Part shown: positions 8,963 through 17,274 of the stretch, piece by piece | How the letters are laid out: each line of letters begins with the position of its first letter | Numbering within the stretch: position 1 is the stretch's first letter | NCBI RefSeq assembly: GCF_023716465.1 | Contig: NZ_CP092415.1 | Coordinates: 2,085,501 to 2,149,500 of the forward strand | Direction: 5' to 3' | DNA length: 64,000 nt | Origin: Flagellimonas marinaquae | GTDB lineage: Bacteria > Bacteroidota > Bacteroidia > Flavobacteriales > Flavobacteriaceae | Translations under genes and position numbers: made by a program | The notes under the pieces: model-generated | What the model saw: only the letters and a program-made list of their open reading frames with translations | Database searches by the model: none | Told to the model about the DNA's origin: nothing

Positions 8963-9784
8963 TCAAATTTTAAAGGTGATTACAGGTGCGTTGGAATGGT
9001 TGGCGATATCTTCACCAATGCTTCCCATAAAAAAGTGGGCAAGACCTCTTCTGCCGTGTGTTGGGATTCCAATTAGATCGGCGGATACGCCATCACTATA
9101 GTTTAGAACGCCTTTCTCAACGGTGTAATCGTTGTAAATTTCTACTTCTAGGCCGAGGCTGGCGGCGTGTAAAAATTTAGAAATCTTTTCATAAGCGTCT
9201 TTATGGCTCAAAAACTCGTCACCAGGTGTGTTTATATACACGGGTTGAAGTTTTGCACCGAACAAATCGGCCATATCTTTTGCTTTTTTAAGGGCATCGA
9301 CACTTTCTTCCTCAAAATCGGAAGCAAATACAAAACTCTTTGGTTTAAACTCCGACATATCACCTTTGATCACCAATACGGGTACGTCGGCTGTTCTGAC
9401 CACACGCTCCGTATTGGAGCCTATAAAGATTTCCTGAAGGCCATCTGCACCATGGGACCCCATTACAATAAGGTCGGCCTTGTGCTTTTCGGCCACTTCG
9501 TTTACTTCGCTGAAAACTTTGTAGTGTTTTATGATCGGAACTACTTTAATACCCTTTAAAAAAGGTTGTTCCAAAAAGTCTGCAAAGCGTTTTTCACCTA
9601 GCTTTATCAAATGCACCACTTGTTCTTGGGAAATGTATCCTGATTCGCCCATAATGGCAGGTGAAAGTTCCAACATGTGGAGCACTAAGAGTTCTGCTTC
9701 ATGTTGTTTCGCCAACGAAGCGGCAACTTTTAGCGCGTTTTCGGATTGTTTCGAAAAATCAACTGGTACGATTATACTTTTCAT
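8963..9784 (-). CDS. Universal stress protein, tandem Usp domains
   Basis: A 273-residue protein made of two Usp domains (about 1-140 and 145-273). The first begins MKSIIVPVDFSKQSENAL and carries the ATP-binding pattern MGSHGADGLQEIFIGSNTE (G-2x-G-9x-G-S/T). The second ends in IPTHGRRGLAHFFMGSIGE, also with an ATP-type motif. It is 18 bp downstream of hemN and probably shares its FNR-type promoter. Tandem Usp proteins are commonly induced by oxygen or energy limitation. A soluble cytoplasmic location is expected. Confidence 0.92.
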   Translation of the reverse strand: MKSIIVPVDFSKQSENALKVAASLAKQHEAELLVLHMLELSPAIMGESGYISQEQVVHLIKLGEKRFADFLEQPFLKGIKVVPIIKHYKVFSEVNEVAEKHKADLIVMGSHGADGLQEIFIGSNTERVVRTADVPVLVIKGDMSEFKPKSFVFASDFEEESVDALKKAKDMADLFGAKLQPVYINTPGDEFLSHKDAYEKISKFLHAASLGLEVEIYNDYTVEKGVLNYSDGVSADLIGIPTHGRRGLAHFFMGSIGEDIANHSNAPVITFKI

Positions 9785-9802
9785 TTTTATTGGATTTTTA
9801 GG

Positions 9803-11170
9803 TTAAACGGTCATGGAAAATATTCGGGTATCTGGTTTGTTTCGTTGCATTTGAAGATCAAACGCCATACTTATATTTCTTACAAAAGGTCTTCCTTTGG
9901 CGGTTACTTTTATTTTTTTGTCACTTGTTTCCACCAATCCGTCATTTTTTAATTCGGACAGGTTGGCCACTATCTCTTCAAAATCCACTATTTGTTCTTC
10001 AAGTGGTTCCCACGTGGTTTCAAATTGACACATGATATTGAGAATATGTCTTCTCAAAATTTCATCTTCTGTGTTAAGAATATGCCCTCTAAAAATAGGG
10101 ATTACCCCATGCGAAACCAAATTTTCATACTCCTCTACATTTTTAACGTTTTGTGCAAAGCCATACCAGCTATCGCTGATGCTGGATACGCCCAAACCGA
10201 TCATTAATTTGGTTTTTGATGGTGTATAGCCCATAAAATTTCTATGCAATGTGCCATTCTCCAACGCCTTGTACAAACTATCGGTCGGCAAGGCAAAATG
10301 ATCCATGCCAACATCTTTGTACCCAAAGTCGGCAAGCATTCTCTTGCCAAGTTCGTATTGAGCCTTTTTTTCTATGGACGTGGGCAAATCTGATTCTTTG
10401 TACCCTCTTTGTCCGTTCCCTTTGAGCCATGGAACGTGGGCATAGCTGTAAAACGCGATCCTATCCGGTTTTAGTGCATTGGTCCTGGCTATGGTGTTTT
10501 CCACATCGGAACAATATTGGAAAGGTAGTCCGTAAATAATATCGTGACCAACTGATGTGTATCCAATTTCCCTGGCCCATTCGGTTACATTTTTTACATT
10601 TTCGAACGGTTGTATTCTGTTTATTGCACGTTGTACGGTTAAGTTATAATCCTGGACTCCAAAGCAGACCCGTCTAAAACCAACATCGTAAAGTGCCTGT
10701 AAATGTTCTTTTGTGGTATTGTTGGGATGACCCTCAAAGCTAAAATCGATATCTTCGGTTTTTTTGCTCAATCGGGCAATTCCGGTCATCAACATTTTTA
10801 AATTATCGGGCGAAAAGAAAGTTGGCGTGCCACCCCCAAGATGGAGTTCCTTGATCTTGGGTCTGGTTCCCAACAGATCTACATATAATTCCCATTCCTT
10901 TAGCACGGATCCAATATAGGGAGTCTCCACCTCGTGGCGTTTGGTTATACGCTTGTGGCATCCGCAAAAGGTGCACATGCTTTCACAAAAGGGCAAATGT
11001 ATGTAAACACTGATGCCTTCTTCGGAACTTTCGCCAAAAGCTTTTAGTACACTGGAGTTCCACTTTTTTCCGGAAAAACTGTCTGTGTTCCAATAAGGTA
11101 CAGTGGGGTAGCTCGTGTATCGAGGACCCGGAACGTTGTATTTTTGAACCAATTCGCACATAAGTTGCAT
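9803..11170 (-). CDS. hemN: Oxygen-independent coproporphyrinogen III oxidase HemN
   Basis: A 455-residue radical-SAM enzyme that decarboxylates coproporphyrinogen III to protoporphyrinogen IX without oxygen, allowing heme synthesis under anoxia. It has the HemN signature KYNVPGPRYTSYPTVPYW and the cluster motif C62xxxC66xxC69xC71, where the extra Cys distinguishes true HemN from HemW. GGGTPTF, the SAM-binding glycine motif, follows. Start at 11170 or at the ATG three codons later is possible; both lie downstream of the predicted transcription start near 11182. An FNR-type site precedes it, and usp follows in the same operon. Confidence 0.95.
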   Translation of the reverse strand: MQLMCELVQKYNVPGPRYTSYPTVPYWNTDSFSGKKWNSSVLKAFGESSEEGISVYIHLPFCESMCTFCGCHKRITKRHEVETPYIGSVLKEWELYVDLLGTRPKIKELHLGGGTPTFFSPDNLKMLMTGIARLSKKTEDIDFSFEGHPNNTTKEHLQALYDVGFRRVCFGVQDYNLTVQRAINRIQPFENVKNVTEWAREIGYTSVGHDIIYGLPFQYCSDVENTIARTNALKPDRIAFYSYAHVPWLKGNGQRGYKESDLPTSIEKKAQYELGKRMLADFGYKDVGMDHFALPTDSLYKALENGTLHRNFMGYTPSKTKLMIGLGVSSISDSWYGFAQNVKNVEEYENLVSHGVIPIFRGHILNTEDEILRRHILNIMCQFETTWEPLEEQIVDFEEIVANLSELKNDGLVETSDKKIKVTAKGRPFVRNISMAFDLQMQRNKPDTRIFSMTV

Positions 11171-11187
11171 ACCATTGTGTTATAGTT

Positions 11188-11230
11188 CAAAAGTACTTTT
11201 GATCCATTTTAAAAAACATGATAATTGTCA
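11188..11230 (-). promoter_or_regulatory. CRP/FNR-type operator and promoter of hemN-usp
   Basis: Read on the minus strand, the dyad TGACAATTATCA (11219-11230) is followed 23 bp later by a perfect TACTTTTG (11188-11195). Predicted transcription start is near 11182, just before hemN. It stands back to back with the operator for the divergent ligase-like gene. Confidence 0.78.
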
Positions 11231-11270
11231 GGATTGCCCCCCAATTGATGCCAAATACAAATTTTTAGGC

Positions 11271-11313
11271 TGATGTGTATCATGTTTTTGCCCCTCCAAA
11301 CATTGTACCTTTA
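11271..11313 (+). promoter_or_regulatory. CRP/FNR-type operator and promoter of the ligase-like CBS operon
   Basis: The perfect dyad TGATGTGTATCA (11271-11282) is the closest match in the window to the FNR half-site TGAT/ATCA. TACCTTTA follows after 23 bp (11306-11313), giving a predicted transcription start near 11319, 27 bp before the start codon. Confidence 0.75.
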
Positions 11314-11345
11314 AATGATTTAGACATGCTCTTAAATATTTTACT

Positions 11346-13190
11346 ATGGGAGAACATATCAGAAAAAGTTCTTTTAGCGAGGACGAACGTAAGGTATTTG
11401 TTCAACATCTGATCAATGATATCCAGGCCCTTGAGAATATGATTGCCGATGGTTTGATCGAAGATGATATTGTTCGCATCGGTGCAGAACAGGAAATGTG
11501 TATTATTAAGGACGATTATAGGCCATCACCAAATTCACTGGAAATACTAAAGGAAGTAGATGATCCCCACTTTACCACCGAATTTGCAACATATAATATT
11601 GAAGCCAATCTTGACCCTTACAAACTAGAGAAAGATTGCTTTGCAACAATGGAGCATCAGCTCAGGAGGTTGTTGCACAAGGTAAAAGAATCGGCGGCCA
11701 AACACAATACCAAGGTTATTCTTACCGGGATTCTGCCAACAATCAGTAAGGATGAGCTGGGGATGGACTTTATGACGCCCATTCCAAGGTATTACCGTAT
11801 AAACGAAGTGCTTACGGCTTGGCGGGGCGACGATTTTACGGTTAGGATACATGGAGCCGATGAACTATCACTGCATCACGACTCAGTTTTGTTCGAAGCG
11901 TGCAATACCAGTTTCCAGCTCCACCTACAGATACCCCCACAGGATTTTGTTAAAAGCTACAACTGGGCCCAAGCTATTTCGGGGCCTGTTTTAGGGGTAT
12001 GCTGCAATTCCCCGCTTTTATTGGGAAAGGAACTTTGGCGGGAGACTAGGATAGCCTTGTTTCAGCAAAGTCTGGATACGCGGGTATGGACCAAGGCATT
12101 GCGCGAAGAAGTCGCCAGGGTCGGTTTTGGGGAACGATGGCAAAAAAAATCCGTAGCGGAAACATTTAAACAAGATATTTCCACCCATCGGATATTGCTT
12201 ACCAAACCTATTGAGGAAAATTCCCTGCAATTATTAAAAGAGGGCAAAATTCCTAAACTCGAGGCATTGAGCTTGTTCAATAGTACCGTTTATAGATGGA
12301 ACCGTCCTTGTTATGGTGTCGGGAATGGAAAACCACACTTAAGAATTGAGAACAGGTACATTCCCGCTGGTCCTACGGTGATAGATGAAATGGCAAATTT
12401 TGCATTTTGGGTCGGGCTAATGGCCGGAAGACCTCATAAGTATGACGACATGCCCGACCTAATGGATTTTAGAACGGCCAAACTCAATTTTCTTAGGGCG
12501 GCATCAAGTGGCAGACACGCCATGTTTTCGTGGATGGGTAAAGCCATGACCATGAAGAAAATAGTTCGGGAAGAATTATTGCCCATAGCATACAACGGGC
12601 TAAGAAAGTATAATGTTGATGAAAAGGATATTGAAAAACTTTTGGGCATTATCGAAAAGCGCGCAAGTGGTAGAACAGGTGCAGATTGGCAGATCAAAAA
12701 TTTTAGGGAGCTCAGAAAACAAATAAAACTGGACAGTGCCATAGTGCAACTGACCAAGGCGATCTATCGGAATCAACAAGATGATGAACCGGTACATCTT
12801 TGGAAACCTATCGAAGGCATGGTGGAGACCAAGGAGGCTTTCCGTTGGGTAAGCCAAATAATGTCCACAAAACTAATGAAGTTGTACGAGGACGATTACG
12901 CAAATTTGGCCATAGCGATCATGCAGTGGAACAATATTCATCATCTTCCCGTGGAAAATGGGAAGGGAGAGCTTGTGGGGCTTCTCACATGGAGCCATAT
13001 AGAAAAATTTAAAAAGATCGATAAAAAAGAAGCTAGGGTCTCGGATGTAATGGTCAAAAATGTGATCACGGTAAGCCCAAAAACTGAAATATCCGAAGCA
13101 AAGAAAATAATGGAAAAGCACAATATTGGTTGCTTGCCTGTATGTGTGGATGCCCATATCGTGGGAATCATCAGCAAAGTTGATATGTAA
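11346..13190 (+). CDS. Glutamate-cysteine-ligase-like (GCS2) protein with C-terminal CBS pair, function unknown
   Basis: A 614-residue protein. Residues about 35-400 resemble the GCS2 carboxylate-amine ligase fold, with the metal/ATP-site motif GAEQEMCII (E48, E50), FEACNTSFQLHLQ, and RIENRYIPAGPT. Residues about 500-555 and 565-614 form two CBS domains (VSQIMSTKL, VSDVMVKNV), which usually bind adenine nucleotides. The protein ends directly at the end of the second CBS domain. Similar fusions occur in many Bacteroidota, but no product is known to me; an amide bond between a glutamate-like acid and an amine is the likely chemistry. It shares an operon with a zinc hydrolase 5 bp downstream and has an FNR-type promoter. 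Confidence 0.8.
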   Translation: MGEHIRKSSFSEDERKVFVQHLINDIQALENMIADGLIEDDIVRIGAEQEMCIIKDDYRPSPNSLEILKEVDDPHFTTEFATYNIEANLDPYKLEKDCFATMEHQLRRLLHKVKESAAKHNTKVILTGILPTISKDELGMDFMTPIPRYYRINEVLTAWRGDDFTVRIHGADELSLHHDSVLFEACNTSFQLHLQIPPQDFVKSYNWAQAISGPVLGVCCNSPLLLGKELWRETRIALFQQSLDTRVWTKALREEVARVGFGERWQKKSVAETFKQDISTHRILLTKPIEENSLQLLKEGKIPKLEALSLFNSTVYRWNRPCYGVGNGKPHLRIENRYIPAGPTVIDEMANFAFWVGLMAGRPHKYDDMPDLMDFRTAKLNFLRAASSGRHAMFSWMGKAMTMKKIVREELLPIAYNGLRKYNVDEKDIEKLLGIIEKRASGRTGADWQIKNFRELRKQIKLDSAIVQLTKAIYRNQQDDEPVHLWKPIEGMVETKEAFRWVSQIMSTKLMKLYEDDYANLAIAIMQWNNIHHLPVENGKGELVGLLTWSHIEKFKKIDKKEARVSDVMVKNVITVSPKTEISEAKKIMEKHNIGCLPVCVDAHIVGIISKVDM

Positions 13191-13195
13191 TAAAT

Positions 13196-14398
13196 ATGAC
13201 AATAGTTCACAGTATAGCATTGGACGAAACTGTAAAGGTGGACCGTGTAATAGATCATATCCGCGGTAAAAAAGGCGGTCCTACAGTGGTATTTTTTGGA
13301 GGTGTGCACGGAAACGAGACGGCGGGCGTATTCGCCTTAAAGGAGGTGTTTAGGGAGTTGCATTCCAAAAAAACAACTGTTCATGGAGAATTGTACGCCA
13401 TTTCGGGCAATTTGGGCGCACTGGAAAGCAAACAGCGTTACCAAACCGAAGACCTTAACCGGATATGGTTTAAAGATAGGATCGAACGTATTATAGACCA
13501 CCAAGAAATAAGGCACAACGAAGAGAACGAGTTGGGGCAGTTGTACCGTTTGATACATAGTATTTTGGACTCCGGCACCCCGCCCTTTTATTTTATGGAC
13601 CTTCATACCACATCGAGCAATACCAGTCCATTTATGGTTCTGAACGATAGCCTGTTGAACCGCAAGTATGCCTCCAATTATCCTTTGCCGATTATATTGG
13701 GGATAGAGGAGTATTTAAAAGGGGCTCTGTTGAGCTATATTAATGAGCTGGGCTACGTATCCTTAGGTTTTGAGAGCGGGCAGCACGATGACGATATGGC
13801 CGTAAAGAATTGTATGGAATTTATCCGTTATAGTTTGGCTGTAACACAATCCGTCCATGTTTCGGAAGAGCGGAAAGAACAACTATACCGGAATATTTCG
13901 AACTCCAGCGATGCACCCCATAGATTTTACGAAATATATCATCAGTACGATATCGCGCCCAATAGCAATTTTGTAATGGCTCCTGGTTACGTTAATTTTC
14001 AAACGATCCCTAAAGGTGCAGATCTTGCCCTTGTGGATGGTATAGAACTTAAAACAACAAAAAAGCGACAGATTTTTATGCCGTTGTATCAAAAACAAGG
14101 TAACGAAGGTTTTTATTTTATAAGACCGATACCGGTTTTCTTGTTATGGCTGTCCAAGAAATTAAGAAGGTTTAAAGTGGACCATATTTTGGTCAAGCTT
14201 CCGGGGGTGGAGTGGAAAGATGGTAGTAAGGATACCTTGGTGGTCGACCAAAGGGTAGCCCGGTTTTTTGCCAAATCGTTCCTCCATTTACTGGGATATA
14301 GGGCCAGAAAGTTCGATGAATCCCGATTGATGGCAAAGAATAGGGAGAGTGCTTCAAAATTTAAAGCATATAAAGGAACGGCATGGTACAAAAAATAA
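13196..14398 (+). CDS. Succinylglutamate desuccinylase/aspartoacylase-family zinc hydrolase
   Basis: A 400-residue protein of the AstE/AspA branch of the M14 zinc carboxypeptidase fold. Zinc ligand candidates are H38 and E41 in GGVHGNETAG and H137 in FMDLHTTSSNTSPF. LNRIWF supplies the conserved Asn-Arg substrate region. Such enzymes cleave N-acyl or amide bonds next to an amino-acid carboxylate. The start lies 5 bp after the GCS2-CBS gene, so the pair is almost certainly co-expressed: one member probably forms and the other cleaves a related amide. It is longer than AstE (about 320 residues). The substrate is unknown. Confidence 0.8.
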   Translation: MTIVHSIALDETVKVDRVIDHIRGKKGGPTVVFFGGVHGNETAGVFALKEVFRELHSKKTTVHGELYAISGNLGALESKQRYQTEDLNRIWFKDRIERIIDHQEIRHNEENELGQLYRLIHSILDSGTPPFYFMDLHTTSSNTSPFMVLNDSLLNRKYASNYPLPIILGIEEYLKGALLSYINELGYVSLGFESGQHDDDMAVKNCMEFIRYSLAVTQSVHVSEERKEQLYRNISNSSDAPHRFYEIYHQYDIAPNSNFVMAPGYVNFQTIPKGADLALVDGIELKTTKKRQIFMPLYQKQGNEGFYFIRPIPVFLLWLSKKLRRFKVDHILVKLPGVEWKDGSKDTLVVDQRVARFFAKSFLHLLGYRARKFDESRLMAKNRESASKFKAYKGTAWYKK

Positions 14399-14427
14399 AA
14401 GGCCCAAGAATTGACTTGGACCTTTTT
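14397..14427. terminator. Terminator after the zinc-hydrolase gene
   Basis: AAAAGGCCCAAG pairs with CTTGGACCTTTTT around a short loop with one mismatch, starting at the stop codon. It lies between convergent genes and may work on both strands. Confidence 0.75.
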
Positions 14428-14448
14428 GGAGAAATTGGATAATGTTAA

Positions 14449-15180
14449 TTAATCGTTCTGCATTATAAAGTTTATCGGAATACTGTATTTAACACTTACG
14501 GTTTTTCCTCTTTGTTCCCCTGGTTTAACCCGTGGCAAGGAAGCTATGATCCGGGTAGCCTCTTTTTCCAATAATTTGTCCGGTCCCCTTTGTTGGATTT
14601 GACTGACCTTTCCTTTATTGTCTATTACAAACTGTACATAAACTCTACCGGTAATACCCATTTCCAAAGCAGAAGGCGGATAGGTAAAATTCTCCTTTAT
14701 GTGCTCCTGTACCTTTTGGTTAAAGCATTCTTTGCGTTCCTCTTGGGTTTCGTAAATTTCACAACCCGGAAAAACTGGAACATATTCAATTACGGCAAAG
14801 GGAACTACGATTTCTTCCTCTACCTCTTCAACATCAACATCTTCTATCCTAACAACAGCGTCTTCAATAAAGGTTTCTTGGCTGCTCTCGGTACTGGTTA
14901 TTACAGTTTCCTCTACCTCTTCCACATCCTCAACGATCTCGATAACATCGGGAGCAGATGGCGGTGGTGGTGGCGGGGCAGTTCTTAGTATTTCCGTGAC
15001 GGGTACATCTTCCTTAAGTTCGTCTGTAACTTGTACAACTTCTGAAACTTTGGATTCCTCTTCATAGAACTTTACTTCGAAGGATTGCCATGTTAAAAAC
15101 AAGACCGAAGTAAGTCCTATCATGAAATAAAGACTGCTATTGCGTCCTATTTCGGCGTTTGGGTTCTTTTTTGGTTTCAT
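14449..15180 (-). CDS. TonB-family energy transducer
   Basis: A 243-residue protein with a short cytoplasmic N terminus, one helix (about 17-32), a proline run (TAPPPPPPSAP) and a long acidic Glu/Val-rich spacer. The C-terminal TonB domain (about 160-243) includes FTYPPSALEMGITGRVYVQF and a conserved ending SIPINF. TonB proteins pass proton-motive energy to outer-membrane receptors. No exbB, exbD or receptor gene is adjacent. An FNR-type site lies upstream, and the downstream convergent gene shares a terminator. Which receptor it serves is unknown. Confidence 0.88.
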   Translation of the reverse strand: MKPKKNPNAEIGRNSSLYFMIGLTSVLFLTWQSFEVKFYEEESKVSEVVQVTDELKEDVPVTEILRTAPPPPPPSAPDVIEIVEDVEEVEETVITSTESSQETFIEDAVVRIEDVDVEEVEEEIVVPFAVIEYVPVFPGCEIYETQEERKECFNQKVQEHIKENFTYPPSALEMGITGRVYVQFVIDNKGKVSQIQQRGPDKLLEKEATRIIASLPRVKPGEQRGKTVSVKYSIPINFIMQND

Positions 15181-15202
15181 GACTTCTACTATTTAACTAG
15201 GT

Positions 15203-15245
15203 TAAAGGTAGACTTCTTCAAAATCAGAAAATATGATAAAAGTCA
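15203..15245 (-). promoter_or_regulatory. CRP/FNR-type operator and promoter of the tonB-like gene
   Basis: On the minus strand TGACTTTTATCA (15234-15245) precedes TACCTTTA (15203-15210) by exactly 23 bp. The predicted transcription start is near 15197, about 17 bp before the start codon. Confidence 0.7.
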
Positions 15246-15292
15246 GCTTTGCGAATCGCTTGTAATTATTTGAACCGGAACGGGTTGTGTTC

Positions 15293-16006
15293 TTAGTTGG
15301 TCTTAAGCGCGAGATCGTTTTTGGTAAGGTCAATATTGAATGAAAGACTTAGCCGGATCATGTCTTCGTTACTTTTTTTAAATTTTCTATTAAAGTAGCC
15401 GATGTCCACTTTTATCTTAGGGGTCAATTGTTGCCCAAATCCTATAAATACCCTATTCTGATTAAAAGTTTCGCCCTTTATGTTTAAGAAAAGCTCGTTA
15501 AAGGCCTTAAAATAGATATCCTTATATATGGGCTTTAAATATTGAAGGCGATATCGCACTCGATTGTTCACTTTTGGATCATCCACATTGATCAATCGTC
15601 TATTCTCCACCCTGAACCTATGGGATATTTTTTGTGTATGGTATAAAGTATTCAGATTGTATTCCGCATATAACCATAGTTGATTGGTATTTTTTACATC
15701 GTCCGGTCCAAGGTAGGAGTTGGAATTGAGTAGGGCAAAACCACCGGTAATCGTGGAAGCTTTGCTCAATTTATAGGTAGCCCCGGTCCGGAAAAAGAAG
15801 AATCCATATTTATCCAACATATGGTGGTGCCGAACAATTCCCACTACCGGTACGCTCCATTCTTCATGAATTTTGGTGTTGCCATAAAGCAATATCCAAG
15901 ATCCGTAATCGTTTTCGCTGGAATTTTGGGCCTGAAGATCTTGGGTTAGTGAAACTGTGAATACTATGGAACAAAGCAATCTTAAACAATACCTTACGTA
16001 TTCCAT
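15293..16006 (-). CDS. DUF2490 outer-membrane barrel protein
   Basis: About 237 residues from the ATG at 16006. An upstream in-frame ATG at 16036 would lie before the predicted transcription start (about 16029), so it is not used. Residues 1-26 form a signal peptide ending SLTQDLQAQ, and the rest alternates in the beta-strand pattern of DUF2490 (YGSWILLYGNTKI, FRVENRR, FNRKF). Function is unknown; the family is frequent in Bacteroidota. It has its own FNR-type promoter, so it may support a surface function at low oxygen. Confidence 0.82.
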   Translation of the reverse strand: MEYVRYCLRLLCSIVFTVSLTQDLQAQNSSENDYGSWILLYGNTKIHEEWSVPVVGIVRHHHMLDKYGFFFFRTGATYKLSKASTITGGFALLNSNSYLGPDDVKNTNQLWLYAEYNLNTLYHTQKISHRFRVENRRLINVDDPKVNNRVRYRLQYLKPIYKDIYFKAFNELFLNIKGETFNQNRVFIGFGQQLTPKIKVDIGYFNRKFKKSNEDMIRLSLSFNIDLTKNDLALKTN

Positions 16007-16033
16007 AATCAAGGTGTTTTGATTGTTGGAACA

Positions 16034-16077
16034 CAAAGTTTTCCATTAAAATAAATGGAAAAGTATGACACTTGTCA
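16034..16077 (-). promoter_or_regulatory. CRP/FNR-type operator of the DUF2490 gene
   Basis: On the minus strand the near-perfect dyad TGACAAGTGTCA (16066-16077) is followed 24 bp later by AAACTTTG (16034-16041), a weaker -7 element lacking the first T. Spacing is one base longer than at the other six sites. Confidence 0.6.
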
Positions 16078-16120
16078 TAGATGGTGCTTTCCCGTAAAGA
16101 AATGTATAGGATTTGTTGTT

Positions 16121-17077
16121 CTAATTGGATTTTTCCCAGATCAGGGCCGCTGCACCACAAATGGCGGCGGTTTTTCCTTGCATACCGGAGTGCATAAGCT
16201 TTACTTTTCCTTTGTAAACATCTAAAAGAAAACCATTGAAATATTTTTCCAAAGGCGTCATGATCCATTTGCCGCTATTGGTCAACCCTCCCATAAGGAT
16301 AAAAGCTTCAGGTTGGGTAAAGGCAGTAAAATTGGCTAAGGCCTGTGCCATTATTCTAGCTGTATAATCAAAAGCCTTTAATGCAATTTCGTCACCTTCC
16401 TCGGCAGCCTTGGTAATATCCTCCCCATGCAGGTCGTTATAGGCAATGTTCCTAAACCTGCTCTCTACCATATATTTACTTTGCATGTACATAACGGTAC
16501 GCTTTAGCCCAGTAGCGGATACATAGGCTTCGAGACCACCTTTTACCCCAAGTCCGGTTAACCTGCCATCGCCAATGGTCATATCTACATGGCCCAGCTC
16601 ACCGGCAAAACCATCAAAACCATCTATAAGTTGACCATTGGCAACAATGCCGGCACCAAAACCGGTGCCAAGGGTTATCACAATAAAATCGGTCATATCT
16701 TTTGCGCCACCGAACAACATCTCTCCCAATGCGGCCGCACTGGCATCGTTCATAATACGTATGGGCATATCCATTCTTTGCTTTAACAGTTTTACAATGG
16801 GCACACTGCCTTTCCAAGCCAAGTTGCTTGCACTTTCTATGGTCCCGTTTTTACTGGAAGCGTTGGGCGCCCCGATTCCACAACCGATGATATTGGCATC
16901 TTCCCCGAATTGTTCCACAAGTTGATCACAAGTGGATTTTATCTTATCCAAATAAGAATCCAAATTTGGATATTCCTTGGTTCTGAAAAAGGTTTTTTCG
17001 TAGCATTCACCATATTTATCGACCAAGCCGATTTTGGTTTTGGTGCCTCCTATATCAATTCCTATCACTAAATCCAT
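16121..17077 (-). CDS. ROK-family sugar kinase
   Basis: A 318-residue protein with the ASKHA ATPase phosphate-1 motif GIDIGGTKTKIG (7-18), the catalytic Asp region IMNDASAAALGE, the phosphate-2 motif TLGTGFGAGIV and ELGHVD with its conserved His. The usual ROK zinc motif (CxCGxxGCxE) is replaced by GVKGGLEAYVSA, with no cysteines. It probably phosphorylates glucose or a related sugar, but fructokinase or N-acetylhexosamine kinase cannot be excluded. It is transcribed alone, divergent from usp. Confidence 0.82.
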   Translation of the reverse strand: MDLVIGIDIGGTKTKIGLVDKYGECYEKTFFRTKEYPNLDSYLDKIKSTCDQLVEQFGEDANIIGCGIGAPNASSKNGTIESASNLAWKGSVPIVKLLKQRMDMPIRIMNDASAAALGEMLFGGAKDMTDFIVITLGTGFGAGIVANGQLIDGFDGFAGELGHVDMTIGDGRLTGLGVKGGLEAYVSATGLKRTVMYMQSKYMVESRFRNIAYNDLHGEDITKAAEEGDEIALKAFDYTARIMAQALANFTAFTQPEAFILMGGLTNSGKWIMTPLEKYFNGFLLDVYKGKVKLMHSGMQGKTAAICGAAALIWEKSN

Positions 17078-17197
17078 CGTGTAAATCCAATTAGTTTGTT
17101 TGGTTTTAAAGATAAATATAATGGTGTCAATATAATAACATACTATGTTTAACTCTATGTGTATTTTTTGCTAATATCAAGGAAAAAATAGAAATCC

Positions 17198-17240
17198 TGA
17201 CTTCTGTCATGTTTTACTTCAGTGGTCGATTCTACTTTTG
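17198..17240 (+). promoter_or_regulatory. CRP/FNR-type operator and promoter of the usp-SLC13-pckA-pfk operon
   Basis: TGACTTCTGTCA (17198-17209) is followed after 23 bp by a perfect TACTTTTG (17233-17240). The predicted transcription start is near 17246, 29 bp before the usp start codon. Confidence 0.78.
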
Positions 17241-17274
17241 AACAGAGAATTAAAACCAATAAAAATACAGAGGT

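Noticed and set aside
16036..16036. Upstream ATG at 16036 as start of the DUF2490 gene
   Set aside because: It lies inside the predicted -7 element and the ten added residues spoil the signal peptide.
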